From Blastobasis lacticolella (lineage: Eukaryota; Arthropoda; Insecta; Lepidoptera; Blastobasidae), in the NCBI GenBank assembly GCA_905147135.1, contig LR990042.1, positions 14,561,545 through 14,625,544 of the forward strand: 64,000 bases of DNA, in the 5' to 3' direction. The notes beneath the pieces were generated by a model, which did not search any database, had not been told where the DNA came from, and saw only the letters and a program-made list of their open reading frames with translations. A program made the position numbers and the translations under genes. Positions 1-11,355 of the stretch are shown here, in pieces; positions within the stretch are counted from its first letter, which is position 1; each line of letters begins with the position of its first letter.

Positions 1-1
1 T

Positions 2-643
2 GGTTGGACAAAACAAGACAAGTTTAACCTATTGCAAGCCCTTAAAACTTGTGGTTCCCACGATCTGAAGAACCTTTGTGACTTGTTGCCTGATAAAAGT
101 AAAGAGGATATAATTACGGCGATTGCATACTATAAAGCAAAGTTATATGGTGGCCCAGTTTTAGTGAGAACCAAACGGGAAAAAAGAACTGATAATGCTC
201 CGTGCATACCGCTCGCCTCTTGGGCTAAGGTACTAATGGATACATACAGCTATGCAGACCTTAGAACAGAAACTGCCACAGCCTTACGGCTCATTGGAGA
301 TTTTGAGAAATTTCCGAAGCCAATAAGCACACACAGTATTGATTTTAGTACGATATACCACATTTTGGCTAATGCAGTTGAAGGAAAAGAATTAACTGAT
401 GATGAACTATCATGTTTGGTACTGGACAAATGTTTAACAGACACTGCTTTTTTAACAAGGTCATTCATGCGTGGATCTGTGCTAAAGTATATTGTCGATA
501 CAATAGATTTAAAAGAAAAAGACATACAAAGTTTTAGTAAACCTACAAAATATCATGACCTTACAGCTTTAAGAAAATTAATTGCACAGAAAAATTACAA
601 TCCATTACGTATTTCCGAGGAGTTTTTTAAACCATATTACTAG
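2..643 (+). CDS. 3' terminal exon of a SANT/Myb-like protein, possibly SNAPC2-like
   Basis: The reading frame is open from base 2 to the TAG at 641-643, so the true start lies upstream of the window; no in-window start is credible. About 213 residues are visible. The first 40 or so look like a SANT/Myb helix bundle (WTKQDKFNLLQALKTCG, then LPDKSKEDI), the arrangement seen at the N-terminus of snRNA-activating protein complex subunit 2 (SNAPC2). That subunit helps RNA polymerases II and III start at snRNA promoters in the nucleus. The remaining 170 residues are mixed alpha-helical, with no membrane segment or signal peptide, and I recognise no further motif. SNAPC2 diverges fast, so the name is an inference; another small SANT protein would fit equally well. 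Coding potential itself looks sound: the long frame is free of stops and has ordinary composition. A TE begins about 50 bp after the stop. Confidence 0.6.
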   Translation, partial: GWTKQDKFNLLQALKTCGSHDLKNLCDLLPDKSKEDIITAIAYYKAKLYGGPVLVRTKREKRTDNAPCIPLASWAKVLMDTYSYADLRTETATALRLIGDFEKFPKPISTHSIDFSTIYHILANAVEGKELTDDELSCLVLDKCLTDTAFLTRSFMRGSVLKYIVDTIDLKEKDIQSFSKPTKYHDLTALRKLIAQKNYNPLRISEEFFKPYY

Positions 644-697
644 TTTCTCTAATCTATGTTATGAAATATTGTGTAAGTTTTAAGTAAAGTAAATAGG

Positions 698-1997
698 GTG
701 AGATGTCAAACAGTGAACCAGTAGTACACAGTTGGCCACTATTAGTGTCATCTCCAAAACGCAAGTTGGCAGATCGTGCAGTAAGCATGATCGTACTTGG
801 TATTTACGTACCCAGTCGGCAGCAAGCTCCAGCGCAGAACGCCTGTTTCGCAGGGCTCTTCATGATTTATTACTTATAGTAGTAAGTTTTAGTTTTTAAC
901 TTAATACTGCATCATTTAAAAGAAATGTTTTTTTCTATTTCTGTACTGAATATTTTTTGCATTGTTTAATCATACATTCATTACTAATACTGTAATGATT
1001 TATTTTTGCTTAACCTAAAATCAGTAGAGGTGTGTGTGGTACATAGCCCACCACACCGATAACAACAGTGAGCCTTCGGTCTACTGTGTACAACCTCAAT
1101 GTTTTGATTTTCTTAATTATTTTACCTAAAATTTCTATATAAATCAGAAACCGGTTATTTACTTAGAGTGACTCGCACATCAAATGCGAGTAGGCAGTAT
1201 CAGGCTACTGCCATGAGCCTTCATGCATAGGTATATGAACTGGCTTGCCGGCGCGTCTTAGTTCGCATGGTTTCAATTAAATGAACTCTACCTCCCTCTA
1301 CCTCAATCCTACCCGTACCCTACTCTTATCAGTGCCTGTACCCTGTACCCAACTCTCCTGAATTCAATGCCAGACTCCACCAGTGGATCGAATCCCTTCT
1401 CCTTCTCCTATCCTTTTCTACATTGATTTTTATATAGAACCCCTACCCTATCTAACCACCACTGCCCTAAAATAGATCTCAATAACTCTAATGTAGCTAC
1501 AACTAGCTAGTTGATTCTTCATTTTTGTACAACTTTAAAAGAAATCATCAATGACTGAAATTAGAAAATAGATCCAGTTACATTATTTTTTATTTCTGTT
1601 GATTTATAGTCTTCTCACTTATTTTGGTAAAGAAAACTAATTGCTTACACATAAATAAGGAATTATTATCTTACTTCTCTACTACGCTAATAAGTACAAA
1701 GAGGATACATTAATAGTAGTGATCTCATTCGTCGGGCTCACTGTGTACTCCCTGGTTCGATGATAACCGACCCCCTGGTGCTGTGTGTGAGCCAAGAGGT
1801 GGACACAATGAGTAATTTCTTATATTTAAAAAAATAAGAATCATAATTTTTTTCTTTAACTATTTTTTATAAACATATTCACAAAGTGAGTCATATATAT
1901 TACTCAACAACTGGACCAAAAAATTTCATTACTTTGATAAATGTATGAGTTATGATTGTTTAACTTTTTTATGGGTCACTGTTGGACATCTCACGCC
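698..1997. mobile_element. Degenerate hAT-like element with ~22-bp terminal inverted repeats
   Basis: The left end GTGAGATGTCAAACAGTGAA (698-717) is matched in inverse by 1974-1997 with one or two differences. The same 7 bases, AAATAGG, lie just outside both ends (691-697 and 1998-2004), as a target-site duplication would. Inside, at about 815-875, one frame reads like a decayed hAT dimerisation motif (SSSAERLFRRAL). The rest of the 1.3 kb is AT-rich with no intact frame. The superfamily is an inference: hAT elements normally leave 8 bp, and here only 7 match. Confidence 0.45.
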
Positions 1998-2097
1998 AAA
2001 TAGGTATTGTATTAAAAATATTTTTATTCCAGAAAACAAATAAAAAGCAAATAAGTAAATAAGATGTGTTTTTCTTGAGGTTCATCAAGGTTATATG

Positions 2098-2839
2098 GTT
2101 ATCTTTAACATATATGTTAATGACCTGATTAAGGAGCTGAGGGCCACCAAAATCGGCTGTCATGTGGGCGGCATCTGTGCAAACAATTTAAGTTATGCAG
2201 ACGATATGGTGCTCCTCAGTCCCGGGATTACAGAAGTTACTAACGTTGAGTGAGAACTATCCGCTAAGTCATGGACTTACGTATAATGTTTCCAAAACAG
2301 AATTTCTTGTTTTTAAGAATGGAAGAGGCCCGGAGACCGTGCCTCCGGTGTGGTTATATGGATCGCAGGTGCGGCGGGTGGCGGTCTTTAGGTATTTAGG
2401 GCACGTGCTGATGGAGGATCTCAATGATGATGGTGACATAGAGCGCGAACGTAGAGCCCTGGCAGTGAGGTGCAACATGCTCGCGCGCCGGTTCACGCAG
2501 TGTAACGACGAGGTTAAGATGACACTGTATAGAGCATTTTGTCAAAATCTCTGTCAACTGTGGGTTAGTTACACTCGACGTGCTTACTCGACTATAAGGG
2601 TGCAGTATAATGATGCATACCGCACCCTTATGAAACTCCCGAGATACTGTAGCGCGTCGGGCATGTTCGCCTCGGCCGGTATCCCCGACTTTTTCGCGAT
2701 ACTACGCACAAGAATCGCCTCATTTTGGGAGCGTATTCATAGCTCGAACAACGAGATTCTCCGCACGAAGGGTGAGTACCTGGACACCGCTATCTACCGT
2801 AGCTGGCTCTCTGCACACAGCAGTGCGAATCGAAAATGA
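2098..2839 (+). pseudogene. Non-LTR retrotransposon (LINE) reverse transcriptase fragment, frameshifted
   Basis: From 2098 the frame reads through a reverse-transcriptase palm segment with the catalytic box SYADDMVLLSP (about 2191-2223) and stops at a TGA near 2252. A +1-type shift moves the downstream RT thumb and C-terminal region into another frame, open from about 2195 to 2839 (FKNGRG, FRYLGHVL, ERERRALAVRCNMLARRF). The order of motifs matches CR1/L2/Rex-like LINEs. The 5' part (endonuclease, RT fingers) is absent and there is at least one frameshift, so this is a dead 5'-truncated copy. The start at 2195 is not a real initiation codon. Confidence 0.8.
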
Positions 2840-3282
2840 CCAGTGATTGACCAATAATGAAGTTTTTAATTGTGTTTTAGCTGTACGATTAACAATTTTA
2901 TTTAAATTTATTTTTATTGTATTATAAATTTTATTTGTTATTATTTCAATGATTTCATTATTATGTATTGTTTAACATATGGGTTTTTTGCCTGAAATAA
3001 AGATATATTATTATTATATGCTAGGGACCCAGAAACGGGTTGAATGGTTTCTGGAGCAGATTGCCACACTGTGGTGGTATATTTTTTTTCTGTCTCAACA
3101 TTGACAACAGTAGCATTTAGAATTTTATCATTCATAATAAAATCATTGTTATGAAGAGTGAAGATTGTTGTTGTCTATGAATCTACTGAATAGTTTGAGA
3201 GCCACTTTGACAAGCCTGTCTCTTCCATATCCAAGCTCTCCAAATCTCTTTTCTCTCTTGTCAGAAAGTCTTCATTTTCCTT
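2840..3282. other. AT-rich spacer, nothing recognised
   Basis: The first part is an AT-rich tail after the LINE fragment. Beyond about 3000 there is no convincing exon, RNA gene or repeat that I can name. Confidence 0.5.
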
Positions 3283-4758
3283 AAGCTACGCGTCGACTAG
3301 CCCGCACCGCACGAGCCGCACGCGCCGCACGCATCGCATTTCGGGTTGCTTTGTATGAGTTTGTATTAGGGATGCGCCGATCCGATCCGATCTTTTAGAA
3401 AATCGGATCGAAAGCCATACGATCCGTCGATTTTTGGATCGGATCGAGACAATACGATTTTTTGGCGGATCGATACAAAACTTTAAAGATCGGATCGCAT
3501 GGATCGTATAAACTGGATGGCGTTGTTTACCAACATCTAAACCGACCGACCGGTTAGGACCGAACTTGATTATTTGTTTACGTTACGTTCCAAACTTGTG
3601 CGGCGATTGTCTGTCTTGTCTTTCTGTCTGTCTGCCTGTTACGCTTTCACGCCTATACTACTGAACCAATTTTAATGAAATTTGGTACAGAGATAGTATG
3701 CTCCATGGGGACGGACATAGGCTTCTGGGCATGGATCCTCCCTCCCGCGATATAAAATATAGTCCACGCGAGTGAGACTGCGAGACGAAAGCTAGTTAAT
3801 AAAAAAAAGGGATTTTTTATTCATCATTCCATCCACATTATTAGTTTCCCTCTATAAACGATTCTTTTTTCGCGACTTGTTCTTATTGGGTCATGTGACA
3901 CTCACATTACGTTAAAAAGGCGGCCACAAGACTTGTTCGTATTTATAAGTGCATGCAATGTTTTTTTTAAATAATAAATAACTAATAATAATTGGCTTGC
4001 TTTTTGCATCCGATCCGGATCGATTTCCTTGATATCGGATCGACGGCATGCGATTCAATCTACGAGCGGATCGACGCATTACGATCCGGTCCGATCCTTT
4101 AAAATCGGATCGATGATCTGGATCGCGCATCCCTAGTTTGTATAGGAGTGCGTTCACTACCCGCACTGGCCGCGCCGCACAGCCGCACCGCATTGTCAGT
4201 AGTTAGGGATACCAGCATAAAATGCGGGCGATGCGGACAGGGATACAAGAAAAAAAGGCGTTATTTGCCTGAAATGGGAGACTAAGTCCTAAAATATTTA
4301 CCCATAAATATAAGAAAAAAATTGTAAGTTTAAATTGTAACTGCACTTCAGTATTTAAGCCTGCTGTAAACTAGTGGGAGGGGGGGGTTTGTCACAAACT
4401 CCACGCTTGGCACGTAAATCAAAAAACAGGAAACGCTGCTGACCAATTTTATAACAAAAGAAATGTCCTGAGCTGGCCTCTAAGACATTAATCTCCTTCC
4501 TTGTACGCGTACAACATCTGTGAACTTAATGTTCTTAACTCTGTCTAAGAAGTTTAGCAACCAGCGAAATTATAAGATTGATTGAAATCAATAAGTAGAT
4601 ACCTAAGCATAACTGATTGAATAATGAGGACCGTCTGTATACAACATGATAGGAGCTAAAAGATGGACGTCTTCATTATTCTAAATCAGGTTGATTACTT
4701 GTCGATGTCAATCAATCTTATAATTTCCTAAGTCGCTTCACTTTTTAGACAGCGTCTA
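3283..4758. repeat. Tandem duplication, copy 1 (699 bp net, interrupted by a hAT insertion)
   Basis: The copy starts with AAGCTACGCGTCGACTAG and a run of GC-rich CCGCACCGCACG-type motifs. After removing the hAT insertion plus one 8-bp duplication it is 699 bp, the same length as copy 2, with a few percent divergence (for example G-run length, AATG/TTCTTAAC versus AATG/TGTTAAAC). No coding frame spans it. The 3' end holds the palindrome TTTAGACAGCGTCTAAA. Confidence 0.85.
3367..4135. mobile_element. Non-autonomous hAT element, 769 bp, 8-bp TSD
   Basis: Terminal inverted repeats TAGGGATGCGC / GCGCATCCCTA are flanked by a perfect 8-bp target duplication GTTTGTAT (3359-3366 and 4136-4143). Copy 2 of the surrounding tandem duplication has a single GTTTGTAT at this place, which proves insertion. 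Subterminal DNA is packed with GGATCGGATCG-like palindromes on both sides, probably transposase-binding repeats. The middle holds a fragment resembling a common insect repeat (CTATACTACTGAACCAATTT). No transposase is encoded. Confidence 0.9.
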
Positions 4759-5457
4759 AAGCTACGCGTCGACTAGCCCGCACCGCACGAGCCGCACGCG
4801 CCGCACGCATCGCATTTCGGGTTGCTTTGTATGAGTTTGTATAGGAGTGCGTTCACTACCCGCACTGGCCGCGCCGCACAGCCGCACCGCATTGTCAGTA
4901 GTTAGGGATACCAGCATAAAATGCGGGCGATGCGGACAGGGATACAAGAAAAAAAGGCGTTATTTGCCTGAAATGGGAGAGTAAGTCCTAAAATATTTAC
5001 CCATAAAAATAAGAAAAAAATTTTAAGTTATTTTATAACTGCACTTCAGTATTTAAGCCTGCTATAAACTAGTGGGGGGGTTTGTCACAAACTCCACGCT
5101 TGGCACGTAAATCAAAAAACAGGAAACGCTGCTGACCAATTTTACAACAAAAGAAATGTCCTGAGCTGGCCTCTAAGACATTAATCTCCTTCCTTGTACG
5201 CGTACAACATCTGTGAACTTAATGTGTTAAACTCTGTCTAAGAAGTTTAGCAACCAGCGAAATTATAAGATTGATTGAAATCAACAAGTAGATACCTAAG
5301 CATAACTGATTGAATAATGAGGACCGTCTGTATACAACAAGATAGGAGCTAAAAGATGGACGTCTTCATTATTCTAAATCAGGTTGATTACTTGTTGATG
5401 TCAATCATTCTTATAATTTCCTAAGTCGCTTCACTTTTTAGACAGCGTCTAAAGCTA
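4759..5457. repeat. Tandem duplication, copy 2 (699 bp, uninterrupted)
   Basis: This is a direct head-to-tail repeat of 3283-4758 without the hAT insertion; homology ends after CGTCTAAAGCT. It serves as the empty-site reference for the hAT element. Confidence 0.85.
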
Positions 5458-6439
5458 TATTCTAATCTGCCTTAATAATTTTATGTAAAATTAAATATAA
5501 ACAAAGTACCTAAGCCACTAAATATACCCCAACAATATGAACATTATCTAAAATATCTAATCCCACATACCTACCCCTAAATTTGTGGAAGAAATCGCTG
5601 GGTTGGGTACCCTGAGGGCCGGCCCGTGACGTCACACGGATATTAAACTATAGAATTTGCTGCAAATATTTTCGACTTTAGAGCCTACTTACAGCTTGAG
5701 TCACAATCTATATTTTGTTTCCTTTTTTAATGGTGCATATGACATGTCTGATAGAGAAGGATATTAGTTGTTAAGTACCCGTTCAAACCTTCTGCTATTG
5801 CCAATTGTTACTTTTTTTAAATTTGTGACTGAGAGTTCTAGATTATTGCTCAAAACCAAAGATTTTGGAGCATAGAGCAATCGAAAATATAATCTTCTCT
5901 TTTGAAGAAATAAATTCTCGTTGACAGTGTTGCCACATTGGATAATTTTTTCGTCATACTGGCGAAATTGGGAGATCGCGTGGAGAAATTTTTTAATGTG
6001 TTTTTTGACTTTGGCGAAAAATAAATTAAGAAGCGTTATTTTTATGAAACTATTTTCATACAATAGGCAATATTATATTTAATATAAATATTTTGACGAA
6101 GAATAAATTGAGAACTGGTTGTCATGGAACCATCGCCAATAATTAAACTATTTGTTGCTTTTTGAACAGAAGATCTATGGAGTAACTTCAATAATACTTC
6201 ATTTAACGACCTATAAAGGGCCGGGTATATAGAAACTAGACCTCTGTGTGTGTGTCTTTGGTACTTGGATGAGGACGTGATTGTCAACACCAACTTCATC
6301 TGTTTGTCAAAAGTGACACTTTACTAGAAGGCGACGTTAGTTCTGATTTCGGCCACGTCCAAAATATTCATAAAGGGCTATAATACATACATATAGCTTG
6401 TCAAAAAGATGATGCTGCTGATGTTGCTCTATGCCCTCT
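5458..6439. other. AT-rich intergenic DNA, no gene seen
   Basis: There are no convincing exons. A short GC-rich patch at 5605-5640 is isolated. Parts near 5930 (GTGTTGCCA) and 7090 (GTTGGCAACCC) could be ends of a decayed TE, but I could not prove a pair. Confidence 0.4.
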
Positions 6440-6670
6440 CATTGAAATTCTGAACGCGTCTCCTTGATTGATAACACACCTCTCCTTGGGAGATACAAAA
6501 ATGAATGGGTTGACATCGCTGAGTCCGACATGAGAGCCAACCGAGGCTTACGACGTGAGGATACCGAACATCAGGCGAATTGGAGGAGAGAAGAAGCAGG
6601 ATAGGGGTTCCTGGCAGAAGCCAGGATTGACTGTTTGGATGATGGTCAAGATTATGAATATTGTATCATT
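6440..6670 (+). pseudogene. LINE 3'-end remnant
   Basis: One frame reads like the C-terminal tail shared by many insect endonuclease-RT proteins (AESDMRANRGLRRED, then ANWRREEAG) before a stop, followed by a short AT-rich tail. It is only about 70 codons and no RT motif remains. Confidence 0.45.
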
Positions 6671-7102
6671 TAGATCAATGATCATCATTACCATCAATGT
6701 ACTTGATTATGCAATAAAACTGAATTACTGAATTAGATTTCACCCGATTTCTTAGTGGTAAACACTAGATATTATCAATAATTAATTTCAATATCTTTGA
6801 TCGTTGGCGACTCCATAGTCGTCTTGTTTTGATATTTTTATAGTGTATTAGTGCCAAAAAAATTCTGCCCCATTTACTGCGTCATTTTCTAGTTCTATTA
6901 AAATTTGGAGAGATAACCGTATATTTTTATTTCTCTTTTTCACTTTGAGAGAGGATAATCCTATAACCGACATACAGCAAAGACTTAATTTTTTTTTTGA
7001 GAGCACAGAGAACGAGTAATCAGGGTACGAGTACCATCTAAGCATTTTTTGAGATGTCATTATTAGTACCAAATCATGACACACAGTTGGCAACCCTACC
7101 CG
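6671..7102. other. AT-rich spacer, nothing recognised
   Basis: No coding frame, RNA gene or named repeat could be supported here. Confidence 0.4.
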
Positions 7103-7520
7103 CAATGAGGAGTTTTCCAATAGGTATTTAAGGCATTCCTAATCGCTCACTAGATGGCGCCCCGACAATTTTGGTAATTGATAATTGCTTGAAATAGGTT
7201 CTTAGCAAACAGGATATAAACCCTGGGTACGTTGTATTGGATAATATTATAGTTGTCAATAGTTTTCAACCATTTTAGAGGTTGTAATAATAATGGAACA
7301 TAGTGCCAACTCCTATAAATATTTATTTTTACACTTCGTTCAACCTTTAACAGTTACGTTTATATTTAAAACGTTTATTTTCAAGTTTAGTATTACTTGG
7401 CTGCATGAAATCACTGCCACCATCATACAGATTTAAAGAAAATTACCAAAATTGTAGGAGCGCCATCTTTTGATGCTTTTTGAAACAAACTATCAATACC
7501 TACTGGAAAACTCCTCATTG
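7103..7520 (+). mobile_element. MITE family M1, full-length copy (~418 bp)
   Basis: Ends CAATGAGGAGTTTTCC and GGAAAACTCCTCATTG are inverted repeats of about 26 bp with mismatches. The same 400-bp body recurs at 7664, 14021, 36973 and 57359 (inverted). It carries no coding frame. The target-site duplication is not clear. Confidence 0.8.
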
Positions 7521-7634
7521 CGGTTCGTGCGGTGCGGCCAGTGTGGCCATGCCATCAGCAACGTCAGCAATATCTCAATGCGATGCGTGCGGCGCGTGCG
7601 GCTCTTGCGGTGCGGGCTAGTCGACGCGTAGCTT
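7521..7634 (-). repeat. GC-rich fragment of the 3283/4759 repeat, inverted
   Basis: Reading the minus strand from 7634 gives AAGCTACGCGTCGACTAG followed by the CCGCACCGCA-type motifs that begin both tandem copies upstream. The fragment abuts MITE M1 directly. Confidence 0.7.
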
Positions 7635-7663
7635 TAATATCCAAAGGTGAAAAAGATAGTTTT

Positions 7664-7871
7664 TTAGCAAACAGGATATAAACACTGGGTACGTTGTATT
7701 GGATAATGTTGTATTTGTCAATAGTTTTCAACAATTTTAGAGGTTGTAATAATAAATGAACGTAGTGCCACCATCATACAAATTAAAAAAAGATTACCAA
7801 AATTGTAGGAGCACCATCTGTTTATGTTTTTTGAAACCAACTATCAATACCTACTGGAAAACTCCTCATTG
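7664..7871 (+). mobile_element. MITE M1, internally deleted or 5'-truncated copy
   Basis: It matches the M1 body from TTAGCAAACAGGATATAA and ends at the same CTACTGGAAAACTCCTCATT terminus. A middle portion of M1 is missing. Confidence 0.75.
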
Positions 7872-8180
7872 GACCTGCGGCTCTATGTCAAAAATATATT
7901 TTTTTGCGGAAAATGCGCAATCTTTTTCTTCCGAGGGGTTGAATTCGACTAGATTTAGACTGCCCCACTGAGATACTTGCTCCAGGGAGTGTTCAATGTC
8001 TAACGTAAGTCTGATTCGGCTTTCTGATACCTCGGACGTGGAACATTCGCTAGTATAACGAGCATATCCATCTGCATAACAATGAATACTGGGGATATTC
8101 AGCATAATGATAATGGCCAATAAGAACAATAGCCGGAATTCCGTCAGGTTCAATGGACTTCCGGATGTCTAGGGAGATGG
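7872..8180 (-). pseudogene. LINE reverse-transcriptase fragment, decayed
   Basis: On the minus strand a frame through 8153-7866 contains an RT-like block: IHCYADGYA, then LEQVSQWGSLNLVEFNPS and CAFSAKK. In intact jockey/CR1-like LINEs of Lepidoptera the first motif is YADD; here the second Asp is Gly, so the catalytic site is lost. Hydrophobic residues upstream (FLLAIIIML) are RT palm, not a signal peptide. Confidence 0.7.
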
Positions 8181-8317
8181 TGCGGTTCTCCCATCATACA
8201 GAGTTAAGTTTTTGGCAAGGAGATTACCCTCTTTGACTTTCTCCTATGCCGTGTGGGTAAATATAAATAGGTCATCCGGTCGAAGGTCAAGGTACTCCGA
8301 CAAAAGTTCCCCTCGAC

Positions 8318-8990
8318 CAGGGTTGCCAGATTGGGGGTTTATTTCGCAATTTTGGGGAAAAAATTGTTTCTTGGAGAAAAACAGGGGAAACAGAATCATT
8401 GAGGAAAAAAGATCAAGGGAAAATATTGAGCCCCGATTATAGTATAACTTACATTTACGAATGACGATGAAATGAAATCTATAAATCTTTAAGACATGTT
8501 CTAAAAACTTGATTCCAGTGCCAGAAAACATTTGAACAAAAAAGTCTGTGGATTATTTAAACTAGTGATGCTGATGGGACTAGAATCGAATATTATTCGA
8601 ATCATCCGGCAAAAATTCGAATCACGATTCGAACTAACCCTTGATTCGAATTGATTTATGACTTTAATCGACATTATGATTCGAATCACTATAAATGGTT
8701 AAAAATAAATAAAAATACATGAACCTCCGACCAAAATTATAAAACGGTTTAATAGCGAAAACGTCTACTCAACCGAAGACGAAGACATTTAAATGTTAAA
8801 TTTGTTTAGTGAAATTTAAGTAACTTTCATTTATTAAAAAAAAAGACGTAGAAATAATGTGTTTATTATACCTACTTATTTGTTAATTAAACCAAATCAA
8901 GTTCGGGTTTTTTTTCTGAATAATGTATCATTTTGGGGAAAAATTATTATGAATCTGGAGAAATATGAGAAAACACATCTGGCAACCCTG
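8318..8990. mobile_element. Non-autonomous hAT element, 673 bp, 8-bp TSD
   Basis: Terminal inverted repeats CAGGGTTGCCAGAT / ATCTGGCAACCCTG are flanked by a perfect 8-bp duplication CCCTCGAC (8310-8317 and 8991-8998). The interior is AT-rich, with a GATTCGAAT-rich segment (8580-8690) that may be a nested TE end. It has no transposase frame. Confidence 0.9.
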
Positions 8991-9195
8991 CCCTCGACAG
9001 CTTTAAAGAGAGACCAAAAAGCACGACTCCCAGAGAAGATTGTATAAAATTTTGCTCTGGTCATTATTCTCTTTGTAGACCTCGATACAACATTATACTT
9101 TTTCTTCAAATAGTGGGTGTTAAGGTCCTTTTAGACCCGAGCCACTGTCCAGTCACGAAAAGCATCCAGCTTGAGGCGACTTGTCTCAGCACTAA

Positions 9196-9300
9196 CACCC
9201 GGTTTCTGAAACGCTTGTCAAATCATTGATTAGCTAACAGACTGTCACATTTAACAAGCTGTTAAATCACTGTGGGTTTCTGAAAGGCCAATCAATCTAT
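9196..9300 (-). mobile_element. Solo terminus of the TAA-flanked element family H1
   Basis: The sequence CACCCGGTTTCTGAAACGC preceded by TAA matches, for about 105 bp, the inverted right end of the elements at 15172 and 39542. The other end is missing. Confidence 0.75.
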
Positions 9301-10117
9301 ACTTTGTCAAATATAGGATGATAATTTTGACAATTTACAGTAGGGATGGGGTAGTGTAAAATCGTTAATGCATCTATTCGATTATCATTCTCATATAACT
9401 TGGAATCGATAGTTGCGTGGTTATTCAGTACGTGTTGCACTGAATAAACTTTTTATTTTCTTTTGAATTAATAATTTATTAATACGACATTAAAAACCCT
9501 TCCACAACGACGATTTCGACAAGTGCGTATTTTTATTCGGTCAGTCATCCTATTCCCTAGAATACGCGCCAGTCGAGATCGTTGTTGTAAAAGGTCTCTT
9601 AGGGTGAAATCCAAACAAGGAATAAGAGTTAAGGTTGCAAAAAATAATTTATCTACACTGATAGCGTAATGTTCCAGTTTCATATTCGAAAATAGTTGTT
9701 TAAGGATACTCTTTTTTCACGCACCAGTCTATAAAATTTTAAAAAATTACTTTTCGATACAGCATTTCCCATACTAATTTCATTACAGCTGTAACATAAA
9801 ATAACTTTTTAATCATTATGCAACACTTTTATTTTTTAAATTTTTGTCGGGCGCCGAGACACGGCGAAATGTAGGCTGAATACCTAAATGTCTGACAAAA
9901 TTCAAAATTCAAATTTTCTTGTTTATATTTGTGTGTAATTATTTTCCCGCTAAACAGAATATTTTTGCTAATTGTTTCATTTATTGATGCTTTTTGAAAC
10001 TAACTGACAATACCAACTGGAAAACTCATTACACTGTCTTTTTCCGGTTTGATTTAAATTTAAGTAAGCATTTATAAAATTTACACCGATGTTTCAAAAG
10101 AAACGTCAGCTCGTTGT
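9301..10117. other. TE-derived spacer without genes
   Basis: TAGGGATGGGGTAGTGT at 9343 resembles the inverse of CACCACATCCCTA seen three times in the adjacent array, so it may be an hAT-like end. At 9990-10033 there is a small remnant of the MITE M1 3' end. Nothing else is recognised. Confidence 0.4.
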
Positions 10118-11355
10118 TAAGCGCGCTCCACATGTGGACAGTTCCGCGGGAACACGAGAATGTAGAGGTAGAATTCGTGTAGTCCCGTGCATATTTGGCA
10201 TGTCTCGCCTATTTCATAGACTAAGTAGAGATAGTTTGTTGTCGTCTCGATTCGATCGATTTTATATTTATATTCCTAGCGCTTTTTCCCGTAACAGGTT
10301 CGGGGTACTCTTGACCATGATCCAGGATATTAGTATGTCAAGTAATTACAGTAGAACAGGTGCTATCACCTCTGTGACCCTGTTCACAGCACATTAGCGA
10401 TAGTACACCGATGAATCGATATAATGTCGACGCGTTTTGACACCACCACATCCCTAATAGGCGAGAATGTAGAGGGTCGACCAAAGTCCCGGCAAAAGTT
10501 TCGCCGGAAGTTTCGGTAAGCGCGATCCACATGTGGACAGTTCCGCGGGAACACGAGAATGTAGAGGTAGAATTCGTGTAGTCCCGTGCATATTTGGCAT
10601 GTCTCGCCTATTTCATAGACTAAGTAGAGATAGTTTGTTGTCGTCTCGATTCGATCGATTTTATATTTATATTCCTAGCGCTTTTTCCCGTAACAGGTTC
10701 GGGGTACTCTTGACCATGATCCAGGATATTAGTATGTCAAGTAATTACAGTAGAGCAGGTGCTATCACCTCTGTGACCCTGTTTACAGCACATTAGCGAT
10801 ATTACACCGATGAATCGAAATAATGTCGACGCGTTTTGACACCACCACATCCCTAATAGGTGAGAATGTAGAGGCTCAACCAAAGTCCCGGCAAAAGTTT
10901 CGCCGGAAGTTTCGGCGAACATGTGGAGCGCGCTTTAAGCGCGATCCACATGTGGACAGTTCCGCGGGAACACGAGAATGTAGAGGTAGAATTCGTGTAG
11001 TCCCGTGCATATTTGGCATGTCTCGCCTATTTCATAGACTAAGTAGAGATAGTTTGTTGTCGTCTCGATTCGATCGATTTTATATTTATATTCCTAGCGC
11101 TTTTTCCCGTAACAGGTTCGGGGTACTCTTGACCATTATCCAGGATATTAGTATGTCAAGTAATTACAGTAGAGCAGCTGCCATCACCTCTGTGACCCTG
11201 TTTACAGTAGATTACTGATATTACACCGATGAATCGATAAAATGTCGCGCGTTTTGACACCACCACATCCCTAATAGGCGAGAATGTAGAGGGTCGACCA
11301 AAGTCCCGGCAATAGTTTCGCCGGTAGTTTCGGCGAACATGTGGAGCGCGCTTTA
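10118..11355. repeat. Threefold head-to-tail array of a ~410-bp composite element
   Basis: Three near-identical units begin at about 10118, 10518 and 10936. Outer ends are AAGCGCGCTCCACATGT and its inverse ACATGTGGAGCGCGCTT; the 2/3 junction carries both ends back to back, while the 1/2 junction lacks the left one. TTA flanks the whole array on both sides. Each unit holds an inner segment ending CACCACATCCCTA, bracketed by a direct repeat of about 12 bp (GAGAATGTAGAG), as if one element inserted in another before amplification. Open frames of 87-131 codons repeat in each unit but look accidental. A diverged copy lies at 57940-58195. Confidence 0.8.

Noticed and set aside
7866..8153. A secreted protein with a signal peptide
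   Set aside because: The hydrophobic start and the following sequence match a decayed reverse transcriptase (YADG for YADD, NLVEFNPS, CAFSAKK).
10089..11218. Three paralogous small proteins in tandem
   Set aside because: The frames merely repeat with the DNA unit. Conservation is at the nucleotide level, including non-coding parts and inverted termini.
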